DNA of 64,000 bases from Hyphomicrobiales bacterium (GCA_900472395.1 UCHV01000025.1:62001-126000); one strand, 5' to 3'; shown: positions 40,887 through 50,687, counted from the first letter of the stretch. A program made the numbers and translations. The notes: generated by a model not told the origin, from the sequence alone.

Positions 40887-43800
40887 GTGATGAAAAATCG
40901 AATTTTCATGGTTCTCGGAATGCACCGCAGCGGCACCAGCCTCGTGACGAGCGCGCTGCAGACCGTTGGCATCGGGCTTGGCTCAAGCCTTTATCCTGCC
41001 GGGCCGGATAATCCAAAGGGTTTCTGGGAGGATCGCGATTGCCTGGAAATCAGTGAGGCTTTGCTGGTTCTCGTCGGCTCGGCATACGATCAGCCCGGAT
41101 TTGCCTGGACCGAGTTTCCATCGACGGAAGCTTTCGAAAAGCTGAAATCGCAAGCCATAGACGTAGTGGGACGAAAGCTTCGCGAAAACGGTGGCACCTG
41201 GGGCTTCAAGGATCCGCGCGCCTGCCGGTTCATTGCGTTTTGGCAGGAGGTTTTCCGCGTTCTCGATGCGGACGCATTTTACATTCTGGCAATCCGTAAT
41301 CCAAAAAGTGTTGCCCAGTCCCTGGAGGCGCGCAACGCGATCCCTCGCGAGCAATCATATGTCCTCTGGCTTCAGCATGTCGTGCCGGCAGTGGAGCAAA
41401 CCATCGGTCAAAAACGTCTCGCTGTCGATTATGACAGGTTCATCGAAAAGCCGATCGTGCAGCTGCAACGATTGGCAGCTTCGATTGGCGCTGACCTGAC
41501 GGAGGATGACTACGAAAGTTTCCAGCGTTTCTGTGACGAGGATGTCGATGGAGAGCTGAGGCACTCGGAGTTTACCAGGGAGGATGTGCTGACCGACCCC
41601 GGCGCACCGGCTTTGGTCTGGCCTCTCTACGAATTGCTTCGTGAGGCAAGCGCAGACGAGATCGATTTGGACGGCGTGGCATTTTCCCGGCGCTTCAAGG
41701 CACTGAAGAAAAAAATCGCCGAGGTTCTTCCGCTCATGAATTATTCCAATGCGCTGGAACGCGACCGCCGCGAGCTTTGGAGAAAATCGGAAGCTTTGGA
41801 AAAGGCGTTCGATGGCGAGGCTTCACGGTCAGATAAAGTTGCCGCAGAAAACGAAAAAGAGCTCGGCGAGCTCCGTGTCTCGCTGGGCTCGGCGCTTGAA
41901 AAGATTGAACATTATCGAGAACATCAGACGTATCTGGAAACGACCCTCAGGGATCGGCAGGATCAGTGGGATGCGTTTGAACGTGACCAGCATGCGCCGC
42001 TGGTCAACAAATATCGGGACCTCGAAAAGGTCTCGCAGAAAGACAGCGAGAAGATCGCAGAACTTCATGCCTTGCTGAGCAAGGCCAGCAAGGACGCTGC
42101 CAAGTATCTGGCACGCTGCAAGACCTTGGCGCGGACTGCAAAAGAGGCGCGCAGCGCAGAGGCCGACCGATCCGAAGCCATGTTTGCCAAGCTGGCCGCG
42201 GCCGAAAATCGGCTGTTGAAGGAGAAGGAAGCCGCCACGGGTCTGCGCGGTTCGATTCAAAAATCCTATGTTCAGATAGAAGCACATAGTCGGGAAAATG
42301 GTGCGCTGGCTGCGATCAAGCTGGCGCTGGAGCAGCGGGAAAAAGACCTGGAAAGGGAAATCGCGCAAATCCTTTCCAGTCGCTCATGGACGGTAACAAA
42401 ACCGCTGCGCCTGATAAACAGGCTGATTTCCAAGGCCATTCGTTTCCTCATTGGTTGCGTGGAACGCGTACTCCATTTCATGTGGCGTGGCGTCCCCGGG
42501 CGGGCCGACCGCAAGACGCGTTTTAAGGCGAAGCTTTTTTCGGCTTTTCCCTCCGTGTTCGGTTGGTCGCGCGCATATCGCAACTGGCGCCTGATGGAGG
42601 CGTCGAACTTGCTTGCGGCTCCTGTCTCGCAATGGGACGCACCGGCGCAAGCATCTGATGTTTATGTGCCCATGACCCGGATAGGCCCGCCCCAGGATGT
42701 CAGTACGCGCCTGATTGCGTTTTATCTGCCGCAATTCCACGCGATTGCCGAAAATGACGAATGGTGGGGGAAGGGCTTTACGGAATGGACCAACGTCAAG
42801 CCGGCGAGGCCCCAGTTCAAAGGGCATTACCAGCCGCACGTGCCCGACGAGCTGGGCTACTATAACCTGGTGAGCAGCGACACCATGCGCCGCCAGATCG
42901 AGCTTGCGAAACTCTACGGCTTCGGAGGCTTTTGTTTCTATTATTACTGGTTCGGTGGAACCCGCCTTCTCGAAAGGCCCATCGAGCGCTTTCTCGCGGA
43001 TGAAACGCTCGATTTTCCCTTTTGCCTATGCTGGGCCAACGAAAACTGGAGCCGCCGGTGGGATGGGAAGGAAAGCGAGATTCTCATTGCGCAGCAGCAT
43101 TCGGAAGAAGACGATCTTCGGCTCGCGCAAGACCTCGCGCGATATGTGAAAGATCCGCGCTATATTCGCGTGAATGGGAAACCGCTCATCGTCGTTTATC
43201 GGCCGAACCTGCTGCCATCCGCCAAGGCGACGAGTGATCGCTGGCGGGACTGGTTCCGCAGCAATGGATGCGGTGAGATTTACCTCGCTTACACGCAATC
43301 CTTCGAAACGGAAGACCCGGAAGTTTACGGGTTCGATGCCGCCATCGAATTTCCGCCCAACAATTCGGCGCCGCCCAACATCACCGATCAGGTTGAAAGC
43401 CCTCTGCCGAATTTCCAGGGTACCGTTTACGATTGGTCCGTTTTCGTTAAACGGTCGGAAAGCTACACGGATCCCGGCTACAAGATTTATCGCAGTGTGT
43501 GCCCTTCGTGGGATAACACCGCGAGACGGAAAAACCAGGCGACGATCTTCCTGAACAGTGAGCCGGCGGCCTATGAAAAATGGCTGAAAAATGCGGTTGC
43601 GAACACGGCTGGAAATGCTGCGTCGAAGGATGAGCAGATCGTTTTCGTCAACGCCTGGAACGAGTGGGCGGAAGGCGCCCATGTGGAGCCCGACAGGCAT
43701 TACGGCTATGCGTGGCTCGAGGCCAGCCGCCGGGCGATTTCGCAGGAGCCGCCGGGGCCGTTGAGGCACAGGTTGGCGATCGTTACCCATGACGCGCATC

Positions 43801-45695
43801 CTCATGGCGCGCAATTTCTGGCGCTTGGGCTCGTGCGCAGTTTTGCACTGGACATGAAATTCGATGTGCACACGGTCTTTCTGCAGGATGGCAGGCTCAT
43901 CGGGGATTTCGCTCGTTATTCCACCGTCCATGCCGTCACGGCGGAAGACGATCCTGCCGAGCGGCTAAGCGGCATCGCCAAAGCATTAAGGCGCGCCGGC
44001 GTCAGACATGCTTTGGTAAACACCACGGCGTCCGGCCATTTTGTCGAATATCTTGCACGCGAGGGGATAACCTGCGTCACCCTCGTTCACGAGTTGCCGG
44101 GTGTGATCGAAGCCCATGGTCTCCAGAGTTCGGCCCTTGCTGTTGCCCAACATGCAGACAAGATCGTCTTTCCCGCCGAGCGGGTTGCCAGCGGCTTCGA
44201 GCGGTTTGCGAAGGTTCCGGCTGAAAAGTCCGTTATCCGGCCACAAGGCGTCTGGCGTCGCAATTCCTATAGAACCGAAAAGGACACCATCCGCCGCAAG
44301 GTTCGCAAGGAACTGAACGCTGCCGACAATGCACCGATGGTCCTGTCGGTGGGGTATGGCGACTACCGCAAGGCACCGGATATTTTCGCGCGTGTGGGGC
44401 TTCAGATCCTGCAACGCTTTCCCGATGTCGTATTGGTCTGGATCGGGCATTGGGAACCGGGGATGCAGGAAGAGGTCGCCGACATCGTCGGTGAGCGTGC
44501 GCCTTCCTTCCATTTCCTCGGCTATAACCCCGATACCGCACGCTATCATGTGGCAGCGGACGTCTACGCATTGACCTCCCGAGAGGACCCGTTTCCGAAT
44601 GTGGTGCTTGAATCCTTCGATGCTGCGGTGCCGGTGGTCGCTTTTGCAGAGACCGGCGGCGCTGCCGATCTGGTATCGGAAGTTGGCGGTCGTGTGGTTG
44701 CCAAGGATGATGAACAGGCATTCGCAGCGGCTGTAATCGAACTGATCGGTCAGCCTTCGCTCGCAGCCGGTCTGGGCAAAGCCGGAGCCCGCTGCGTCGA
44801 CGACCGGTTCGCGTTTCGGGAATATGTCTTCGACCTTTGCGACCTGATGGGGATTCAGATCCCGCGCGTGTCCGTGGTCGTACCGAATTTCAACTATCAA
44901 AACTTCATAAGGGACCGTCTGGACACCATCATCGACCAGACGGTGCCGATATTCGAGTTGATTGTGCTGGATGATGCGTCGACGGACGATAGTCTGCGGG
45001 TTATCCAGGCGTGGATGAAGGAGCGGCAATTCGAATGCCGCCTCGTCGTGAACGACAAGAACTCCGGCAGTGTCTTTTCACAATGGAAGCGCGGGTATGA
45101 GTTCGCCAAGGGCGATTATCTCTGGATCGCGGAAGCCGACGATCTGAGCAGGGCGGAATTTCTGGATGGCGTTCTGGCGACCCTCGAACGCGATAGCGAT
45201 GTGGCGCTGAGCTATTGCGACAGCCAGCAGATCGATTCCGGCGGCCGAATGCTGGCCACCAACTACAAGGATTACCTGAAGGCTCTCTCGGTCGACCGTT
45301 GGGATGTGCCGTTTACCACGGCCGGTAAAAGCGAGGTCGAGAACTATCTGTTCCTCAAGAACACGATCCCCAATGTCAGCGCGGTTCTCTTCCGCCGTTC
45401 GGCAATCCATCGAGTGTTCGAGACCCATGCCGAACGTATCCGGGAGTTCAAGATCGCAGGTGACTGGCTGGTATATGCGCTTGTCCTGAAGTCGGGAAAA
45501 ATCAGCTTTACCCCCCGTTCCGCCAATCTGCACAGGCGGCATGACCAAAGCGTAGTCGGCTCCAACAGGCGCAGCCGGATTCTGGAGGAGATCGCCGGCG
45601 TCCAGACCATCATCCACAAGGAGTTCGATCTGAACGAAGAGCGCAGATCGCGAGCGGCGCAATATCTCGATGGACTGAAACGACAGTTGGCTTGA
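40887..45695 (+). CDS. Giant multi-domain glycan protein (sulfotransferase, coiled coil, WbsX/GH99-like, GT4, GT2)
   Basis: 1602 residues in one uninterrupted frame. Residues about 5-235 resemble a P-loop sulfotransferase (MVLGMHRSGTSLVTSALQ; later WGFKDPRACRF and AIRNPKSVAQSLEA). About 270-490 is coiled coil, followed by the SRSWTVTKPLRL linker typical of glycan enzymes. About 607-950 is a WbsX/GH99-like domain (FYLPQFHAIAENDEWWGKGF, WNEWAEGAHVEPD). About 960-1310 is a GT-B, family 4-like domain (EDPFPNVVLESFDAAVPVVA). About 1326-1600 is a GT2 domain (VSVVVPNFNYQNF, VLDDASTDDS, WIAEADD). The protein probably builds and sulfates part of a surface polysaccharide exported with the upstream ATPase. 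The exact sugars are unknown. Confidence 0.85.
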   Translation: MMKNRIFMVLGMHRSGTSLVTSALQTVGIGLGSSLYPAGPDNPKGFWEDRDCLEISEALLVLVGSAYDQPGFAWTEFPSTEAFEKLKSQAIDVVGRKLRENGGTWGFKDPRACRFIAFWQEVFRVLDADAFYILAIRNPKSVAQSLEARNAIPREQSYVLWLQHVVPAVEQTIGQKRLAVDYDRFIEKPIVQLQRLAASIGADLTEDDYESFQRFCDEDVDGELRHSEFTREDVLTDPGAPALVWPLYELLREASADEIDLDGVAFSRRFKALKKKIAEVLPLMNYSNALERDRRELWRKSEALEKAFDGEASRSDKVAAENEKELGELRVSLGSALEKIEHYREHQTYLETTLRDRQDQWDAFERDQHAPLVNKYRDLEKVSQKDSEKIAELHALLSKASKDAAKYLARCKTLARTAKEARSAEADRSEAMFAKLAAAENRLLKEKEAATGLRGSIQKSYVQIEAHSRENGALAAIKLALEQREKDLEREIAQILSSRSWTVTKPLRLINRLISKAIRFLIGCVERVLHFMWRGVPGRADRKTRFKAKLFSAFPSVFGWSRAYRNWRLMEASNLLAAPVSQWDAPAQASDVYVPMTRIGPPQDVSTRLIAFYLPQFHAIAENDEWWGKGFTEWTNVKPARPQFKGHYQPHVPDELGYYNLVSSDTMRRQIELAKLYGFGGFCFYYYWFGGTRLLERPIERFLADETLDFPFCLCWANENWSRRWDGKESEILIAQQHSEEDDLRLAQDLARYVKDPRYIRVNGKPLIVVYRPNLLPSAKATSDRWRDWFRSNGCGEIYLAYTQSFETEDPEVYGFDAAIEFPPNNSAPPNITDQVESPLPNFQGTVYDWSVFVKRSESYTDPGYKIYRSVCPSWDNTARRKNQATIFLNSEPAAYEKWLKNAVANTAGNAASKDEQIVFVNAWNEWAEGAHVEPDRHYGYAWLEASRRAISQEPPGPLRHRLAIVTHDAHPHGAQFLALGLVRSFALDMKFDVHTVFLQDGRLIGDFARYSTVHAVTAEDDPAERLSGIAKALRRAGVRHALVNTTASGHFVEYLAREGITCVTLVHELPGVIEAHGLQSSALAVAQHADKIVFPAERVASGFERFAKVPAEKSVIRPQGVWRRNSYRTEKDTIRRKVRKELNAADNAPMVLSVGYGDYRKAPDIFARVGLQILQRFPDVVLVWIGHWEPGMQEEVADIVGERAPSFHFLGYNPDTARYHVAADVYALTSREDPFPNVVLESFDAAVPVVAFAETGGAADLVSEVGGRVVAKDDEQAFAAAVIELIGQPSLAAGLGKAGARCVDDRFAFREYVFDLCDLMGIQIPRVSVVVPNFNYQNFIRDRLDTIIDQTVPIFELIVLDDASTDDSLRVIQAWMKERQFECRLVVNDKNSGSVFSQWKRGYEFAKGDYLWIAEADDLSRAEFLDGVLATLERDSDVALSYCDSQQIDSGGRMLATNYKDYLKALSVDRWDVPFTTAGKSEVENYLFLKNTIPNVSAVLFRRSAIHRVFETHAERIREFKIAGDWLVYALVLKSGKISFTPRSANLHRRHDQSVVGSNRRSRILEEIAGVQTIIHKEFDLNEERRSRAAQYLDGLKRQLA

Positions 45696-45833
45696 GCGGC
45701 ACCGGCTGGAGAGCGGTGGCGCGGGGGGCATGGCCATGCCGCGTAGAGGCGAGGTAGGCGACAATGCTTGGAGGGGCGCCGCCGGCTTCATCACCAACCG
45801 ATCGGTGGCTGGACGGCAGGGGAGGGAGCATCG

Positions 45834-46775
45834 ATGCAGCAGCAATATCTGGTGTTTGGCGGACGCGGATTTATCGGCTCGCATCTGATCGACGCGTTAT
45901 TGGAAGGGGGGCACAAGGTTTGCTGCTTCGATCGCCCGCATGTGCAACCGCTGACATCCGCTCATGCCGGAAATCCGGATTTCACCTTGCTTGAAGGCGA
46001 TTTTACCAGCGAGGCGGATGTAAAGGCGGCTCTTGCTGGATGCACGGTGTGTTTCCATCTTGTGTCCACCACCTTGCCGAAATCATCGAATGCCGACCCG
46101 CTGTTCGATGTCGAGAGCAATCTTATCGGCACCGTTCGCATGTTGGAAAATGCCGTGAAGTCCGGTGTCCGCAAGGTGGTCTTTGCCTCTTCAGGCGGGA
46201 CCGTCTATGGCGTGCCGCAGCAGGTTCCCATCAGTGAAACGCATCCCACGGATCCGGTATGCTCCTACGGCATCACCAAGCTTGCCATCGAAAAATACCT
46301 GCAACTGTTCAGCACCTTGCACGGGCTCAATTTCACGGTTCTTCGACTGGCCAATCCTTATGGCCCGCGCCAGCGCCTCCATTCCAGCCAGGGGGCCGTA
46401 GCGGTGTTTCTCGGCAAGGTGATGCGCAGGGAAACCGTCGATATCTGGGGGGATGGCTCGGTTGTCCGCGACTATATCCACATTCGCGACGTCGTTGACG
46501 CGTTACTGCGGGCAGCGGAAACGCGCGAAACCGGAGTGTTCAACATCGGCTCCGGGCGAGGCCAGAGCCTAAATGACCTGCTCGACGCCATCGAGCGCGT
46601 GACCGGCATGAAGGCGGAGCGAAACTACCTCGCCGCCCGCGCCTTCGATGTGCCGGTGAGCGTGTTGAGCATCGAGCGCGCGGCGCAGGCGCTGGACTGG
46701 TTTCCGAAAGTGTCGTTCGATGACGGCCTCGTCAGCTTCTACGATTGGCTGCAAACCGAGATGCAGGACGCATGA
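45834..46775 (+). CDS. NAD-dependent nucleotide-sugar epimerase/dehydratase
   Basis: About 313 residues, extended short-chain dehydrogenase fold. The NAD loop is FGGRGFIGSHLIDALLEGG, the catalytic Ser region VVFASSGGTVYG and the YxxxK pair CSYGITKLAIEKYL. The architecture matches UDP-glucose 4-epimerase-like enzymes, but substrate specificity cannot be set by sequence. GGAGGGAGC just ahead supports ATG 45834. It follows the giant glycan protein in the same direction by about 140 bases and likely supplies its sugar donor. That gap contains a perfect 14-bp palindrome (GGCATGGCCATGCC, 45727-45740). Confidence 0.85.
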   Translation: MQQQYLVFGGRGFIGSHLIDALLEGGHKVCCFDRPHVQPLTSAHAGNPDFTLLEGDFTSEADVKAALAGCTVCFHLVSTTLPKSSNADPLFDVESNLIGTVRMLENAVKSGVRKVVFASSGGTVYGVPQQVPISETHPTDPVCSYGITKLAIEKYLQLFSTLHGLNFTVLRLANPYGPRQRLHSSQGAVAVFLGKVMRRETVDIWGDGSVVRDYIHIRDVVDALLRAAETRETGVFNIGSGRGQSLNDLLDAIERVTGMKAERNYLAARAFDVPVSVLSIERAAQALDWFPKVSFDDGLVSFYDWLQTEMQDA

Positions 46776-46856
46776 ACGCAACTGGCGGTCATCGGGGCCA
46801 ACCGGCAACGGCTGGCCCGCAAACCGGTCCGTATGACGACGGACCGGTTCGAAACG

Positions 46857-48191
46857 TCAGGCCGCGCGCTTCAATGCGTCTCCGATCATGGAAACGATCG
46901 TTCCGATCTGCTCGCGTTCGATGATAAGCGGCGGCGACAGCGCGATGATGTCGCCGGTGACCCGGATCAGAAGGCCCTTGTTGAAGCAATCGACGAACAC
47001 GTCATAGGCGCGTGTGCCGGGCGCATTTTCGCGTGGGGCAAGTTCGATGGCGCCGACGAGGCCGAGATTGCGGATGTCGACGACATGGGGCAGGCCCTTC
47101 AGCGAGTGCAGCGCGTTTTCCCATTCAACGGCGAGGTCAGCTGCGCGTGTCAGCAGCCCTTCCTCCTCATAGATTTCCATTGTCGCCAGTCCCGCCGCGC
47201 AGGCAACCGGGTGGCCGGAATAGGTATAGCCATGGAAAAGTTCGATGGCATTTTCCGGCCCGGTCATCAGGCCGTCATAGACCCGGCTGTTGGCGAAAAC
47301 CGCACCCATGGGGATCGTGCCGTTGGTGATGCCTTTGGCGGTGGTGATGAGATCCGGCACCACGCCGAAATAATCGCTGCCAAAAGGCGTGCCCAGACGG
47401 CCGAAGCCGGTGATGACCTCGTCGAAGATCAACAGAATTCCGTGTTTGTCGGCAATGGCCCTAAGGCGTTCCAGATATCCCTTCGGCGGCAACACGACGC
47501 CGGCCGAACCGGACATCGGTTCGACGATGACGGCCGCAATGGTTTCGGCTCCATGCAGCGCAACCAGCCGCTCCAGATCCTCGGCAAGCTCGATGCCGTG
47601 TTCCGGCAGGCCTTTGCTGAAGGCATTGCGTTCCACGTCGAGTGTGTGACGCATGTGATCCGCGGGGATTTGCGGAAAGACCCGGCGGTTGTTGACGAGC
47701 CCGCCGACCGAAATGCCGCCGAAGCCGACGCCATGATACCCCTTTTCGCGGCCGATGATCCGTGTGCGTGTGCCCTGTCCAATCGCACGCTGATAAGCGA
47801 TGGCGATCTTCAAGGCGGTATCGACCGATTCCGAACCTGAGCCCGTAAAGAATATGCGGTCCAGCTTTTTGCCGGCAGTGCCGGGAGCGTTGGCCGCCAG
47901 TTTCGCGGCAAAGTCGAAGGCGATGGGATGGCCCATCTGGAATGTCGGAGCAAAATCGAGCGTGGCCAGCTGGCGCTCCACGGCCTGCGAGATTTTTTTG
48001 CGGCCATGACCCGCATTGCAGCACCACAAGCCGGCCGTGCCGTCCAGAACCTTCTTGCCGTCCACATCCGTGTAATACATGCCATCGGCGGCGGCGAGCA
48101 GCCGGGGGGCTGCCTTGAACTGGCGGTTCGCCGTAAACGGCATCCAGAAATGGTCGAGATTGACCGAGTTTGCCTTGCTGGCGTGATCCAT
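46857..48191 (-). CDS. Class III omega-amino acid aminotransferase (beta-alanine/pyruvate type)
   Basis: 444 residues, PLP-dependent fold type I. The active-site region is GILLIFDEVITGFGRLGTPF followed by TTAKGITNGTIPMGAV, with the PLP Lys in TAKG. TGSGSESVDTALKIA holds the cofactor phosphate. The N-terminal LDHFWMPFTANRQFK is typical of beta-alanine:pyruvate transaminases. It probably moves amino groups from an omega-amine such as beta-alanine or a polyamine product to pyruvate. It is divergent from the XRE-cupin regulator, which likely controls it. Confidence 0.88.
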   Translation of the reverse strand: MDHASKANSVNLDHFWMPFTANRQFKAAPRLLAAADGMYYTDVDGKKVLDGTAGLWCCNAGHGRKKISQAVERQLATLDFAPTFQMGHPIAFDFAAKLAANAPGTAGKKLDRIFFTGSGSESVDTALKIAIAYQRAIGQGTRTRIIGREKGYHGVGFGGISVGGLVNNRRVFPQIPADHMRHTLDVERNAFSKGLPEHGIELAEDLERLVALHGAETIAAVIVEPMSGSAGVVLPPKGYLERLRAIADKHGILLIFDEVITGFGRLGTPFGSDYFGVVPDLITTAKGITNGTIPMGAVFANSRVYDGLMTGPENAIELFHGYTYSGHPVACAAGLATMEIYEEEGLLTRAADLAVEWENALHSLKGLPHVVDIRNLGLVGAIELAPRENAPGTRAYDVFVDCFNKGLLIRVTGDIIALSPPLIIEREQIGTIVSMIGDALKRAA

Positions 48192-48294
48192 ATTTGCCTC
48201 CCTTGGTTATCCGTGAGTTTGGCTATTTGTCTGTTCTGAACAAGTCGTTTTCTGCTGAATTTCAAGTCGCTGAATTCGTTGACAGGCAGAGGAA

Positions 48295-48323
48295 TGTTTT
48301 CGATATTTCAAACACCGAAAACA
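48295..48323. promoter_or_regulatory. Operator-like inverted repeat between aminotransferase and XRE-cupin genes
   Basis: TGTTTTCG at 48295-48302 is mirrored by CGAAAACA at 48316-48323 with a 13-base spacer. The repeat ends 10 bases before the regulator ATG, so a bound protein would block its ribosome site or promoter. It is a natural autoregulation site for the XRE-cupin protein and may also act on the divergent aminotransferase. Inferred from symmetry and position only. Confidence 0.5.
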
Positions 48324-48333
48324 GGATTGGCTC

Positions 48334-48882
48334 ATGTCCCTCGACGTCGGAAGCCGTTTGCGGCAGTTGCGCATGGCGCGTAACCTGTCCCAGCGTGAAT
48401 TGGCAAAGCGTGCAGGCGTTACGAACTCGACGATTTCGCTCATCGAGTCGAATTCAGCCAACCCGTCCGTGGGCGCTTTGAAACGCATACTCGATGGTTT
48501 GCCTATCGGCCTTGCGGAGTTCTTTGCCTTCGAACCCGAAAAAACCAGACAGGCTTTTTATGCGGCCGAAGACCTGGTGGAGATCGGCAAGGGGCCGATT
48601 TCCTATCGGCAGGTGGGCGACAACCTTTTCGGACGCAGCCTGCAAATTCTGAAGGAATGTTACCAGCCGGGCGCCGATACGGGAAAAGTGCCGCTGGTCC
48701 ATGATGGTGAGGAGGGCGGTATCGTGCTGTCGGGCCGGCTGGAGGTTACGGTGGAGAATGAACGCCGTATCCTTGGGCCGGGAGACGCCTATTATTTCGA
48801 AAGCCGCCGGCCGCATCGTTTTCGTTGCGTTGGCCCGGTGCCGTGTGAAGTGATCAGCGCCTGCACGCCGCCGAGTTTTTGA
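48334..48882 (+). CDS. XRE-cupin transcriptional regulator (PuuR-like)
   Basis: 182 residues. An N-terminal XRE helix-turn-helix (VGSRLRQLRMARNLSQRELA, then AGVTNSTISLIESNSANPSV) is followed by a cupin sensor domain (VHDGEEGGIVLSGRLEVTVE, GPGDAYYFESRRPHRFRCVG). The cupin likely binds a small amine or amino acid product, as in PuuR, which controls putrescine catabolism. Sitting back to back with an omega-aminotransferase, it most likely represses that gene until its substrate is present. Confidence 0.88.
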   Translation: MSLDVGSRLRQLRMARNLSQRELAKRAGVTNSTISLIESNSANPSVGALKRILDGLPIGLAEFFAFEPEKTRQAFYAAEDLVEIGKGPISYRQVGDNLFGRSLQILKECYQPGADTGKVPLVHDGEEGGIVLSGRLEVTVENERRILGPGDAYYFESRRPHRFRCVGPVPCEVISACTPPSF

Positions 48883-48983
48883 ACAGCAGGGCGACGTGGC
48901 AAATCACCACCTGAAAACACGGCAAAATTCTCCCTTCCCGCAAAGGGACAGGGAGGCTGCTGTCCACACCCTACCGATCGCGA

Positions 48984-49376
48984 TCAAGCTTCCCGTGCCG
49001 ATCCGGTGAAACAGATGAGCGCAAGGCATGCGATAAGAACGGCTTCTGCGATCTGCATCGCAAGGTTTGGCCGGGGGAAATGAAACTTGCCGGATGTGAA
49101 CTCGCCCGTCGCGGTCTGCGCCGCCTTGGCGAAGAGAAATATTTCAACGGCGAGCACGGGGCACAGCAAAAAATGCAGGCCGCCAATGCCGATTGCCGAC
49201 ACGAATGCAACGGCGAGCAATGGCAATTGCCGAATTTTATTTATTCCGTATAGACGTGCGGCATTGCGCGAACGACGGTCAGGATAGATCCTGAAATTTC
49301 TTGTCTCCAGCAGATCGATCGCTGTGAGAAGCGCGCGTGCGACAAAAGATATCCAAAATAGCATGTACCAGAGCAT
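48984..49376 (-). CDS. Membrane protein of unknown function
   Basis: 130 residues with about three transmembrane helices: MLWYMLFWISFVARALLTAI at the start, LPLLAVAFVSAIGIGGLHFL in the middle and MQIAEAVLIACLALICFTG near the end. The middle part has a basic cytoplasmic stretch (RNFRIYPDRRSRNAARLYG). I do not recognise a family. ATG 49376 is used. The 253-base stretch between it and the cupin gene at 49630 has no supported gene. Confidence 0.6.
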   Translation of the reverse strand: MLWYMLFWISFVARALLTAIDLLETRNFRIYPDRRSRNAARLYGINKIRQLPLLAVAFVSAIGIGGLHFLLCPVLAVEIFLFAKAAQTATGEFTSGKFHFPRPNLAMQIAEAVLIACLALICFTGSAREA

Positions 49377-49629
49377 GTTGCCTCAGAAACCGGCGGTCGA
49401 TCCAGCATCGACCGCCGCATATTGAAGGGTTTTCCTGTATCAGCGGGAGGAGGAGGGTGGTCACCTTCTTGCGAAGCGAACGAAAAGCGGAAACCGCAGG
49501 ACTTCGTCGATCGGCTCCATTCGTCTGACAAGCCCCTTTGCCGCCTCTCGTTTGTAGCGTTCACTGATCCCTTGTGGTAGGCGGGTACTCGCTGCCAAGC
49601 CCATTTCTCTTCTCACGGGGGAACCGATA

Positions 49630-50022
49630 ATGAAGTGCCTGCGCATCTATGCCACGCCGGACGGCGAGTCTCATTTCGATGAAATCGATTTGCCGACGAC
49701 CGAACGGCCAGTTCATCCAGACGCCGTGCCTTTCGATGTCACGGCGAGTTACCCGGCATCTCGCGTACGTATCACGCACATTCCCGCAGGGATGCGAGAA
49801 GTCTCGTGGCATAAGGTGCCGGAGCCTGTTCTGACGGTGAGGCTTGATGGTTCAGTGGAATACGAGACGAGTGATGGTGAGATACGCCAGGTTTCTGCGG
49901 GCAGCTTCGTACTGGTCGAGGACACACACGGCAAGGGTCATCTCTCGCGCCACTCGCCGCAGGCTCAGACCGTCATATGGATCTCATTGCCGAACGGGCT
50001 TCAACTCCCGCCCGCACAATGA
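49630..50022 (+). CDS. Small cupin-domain protein
   Basis: 130 residues with a cupin-like sheet pattern: ASRVRITHIPAGMREVSWHK, then LTVRLDGSVEYETSDGEIRQ, then VSAGSFVLVEDTHGKGHLSR. The second part has a His pair (HGKGH) that might bind metal. ATG 49630 follows a weak ribosome site (GGGGGAA). No pathway context: neighbours on both sides are of unknown function. I call it a protein of the cupin superfamily without a defined role. Confidence 0.7.
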   Translation: MKCLRIYATPDGESHFDEIDLPTTERPVHPDAVPFDVTASYPASRVRITHIPAGMREVSWHKVPEPVLTVRLDGSVEYETSDGEIRQVSAGSFVLVEDTHGKGHLSRHSPQAQTVIWISLPNGLQLPPAQ

Positions 50023-50263
50023 TCCAGTCGTTGCATCCGCGCCATATCGGCAGTCGGCCCGAAACGGAGCATGAGGCCTTCCGACATGACCGTTTTCCTC
50101 TCGAGCCACCTTCACCGGTGAGCTGCATGCCGCCATAAATGTATTGAAGCTTGTTGCTCGACTCCATACACCCTGCTCGCGCAAGTTCTTGATGATTGCG
50201 ATGGCCGATGCCTCATCCGGGGCGCGGGTATCGGCATGAATGGACGCTGACAAAGGAACGCAG

Positions 50264-50662
50264 ATGTCGATCACCGTACAGAAAACAATCCCCGCTGCAC
50301 GTATGCGTCAGTTCAATCAGATGGTTGATCGCTGGCTTGAGGAAGGTCCGATCAAGCTGGCGACAAATGCCACGATCACAGCGATGGACAATGCCGCAAT
50401 CCCGAAAGCTGAGCAGGCCGCGATCATCGAGGATCGGGATATCATCATGAAACACAATATGCGCCTCGGCATCATCAGCGAAGTGTTCGCGCCTGCCATC
50501 GAGAAAGCGGTGAATTCGTCGCGGTCGGGAAGCGAAGCGCAGGACGAGATCGCCCGGTTGATCGTAACGGCCGTCGGAATCCGTCAGGACGATGACAGCG
50601 AACTGGTGACGTTCACCTTCGCCACTCAAAGCGAGGCAGATACATTCGATCAATCCGTCTGA
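50264..50662 (+). CDS. Hypothetical soluble protein
   Basis: About 132 residues, mainly charged and helical (QFNQMVDRWLEEGPIKLATN, EAQDEIARLIVTAVGI, VTFTFATQSEADTF), with no membrane helix or known motif that I recognise. ATG 50264 has AAAGGA with good spacing; an in-frame ATG 24 bases earlier is possible. The preceding 240 bases (50023-50263) contain no convincing gene. The next gene is on the opposite strand. Confidence 0.6.
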   Translation: MSITVQKTIPAARMRQFNQMVDRWLEEGPIKLATNATITAMDNAAIPKAEQAAIIEDRDIIMKHNMRLGIISEVFAPAIEKAVNSSRSGSEAQDEIARLIVTAVGIRQDDDSELVTFTFATQSEADTFDQSV

Positions 50663-50687
50663 CGGCGTCGAGCGACCGCGATCAACG

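Noticed and set aside
49461..49646. A 61-codon minus-strand frame ending in FVRFARR
   Set aside because: It overlaps the start of the cupin gene and lacks a ribosome site; it may be chance, though the sequence is not obviously shadow-like.
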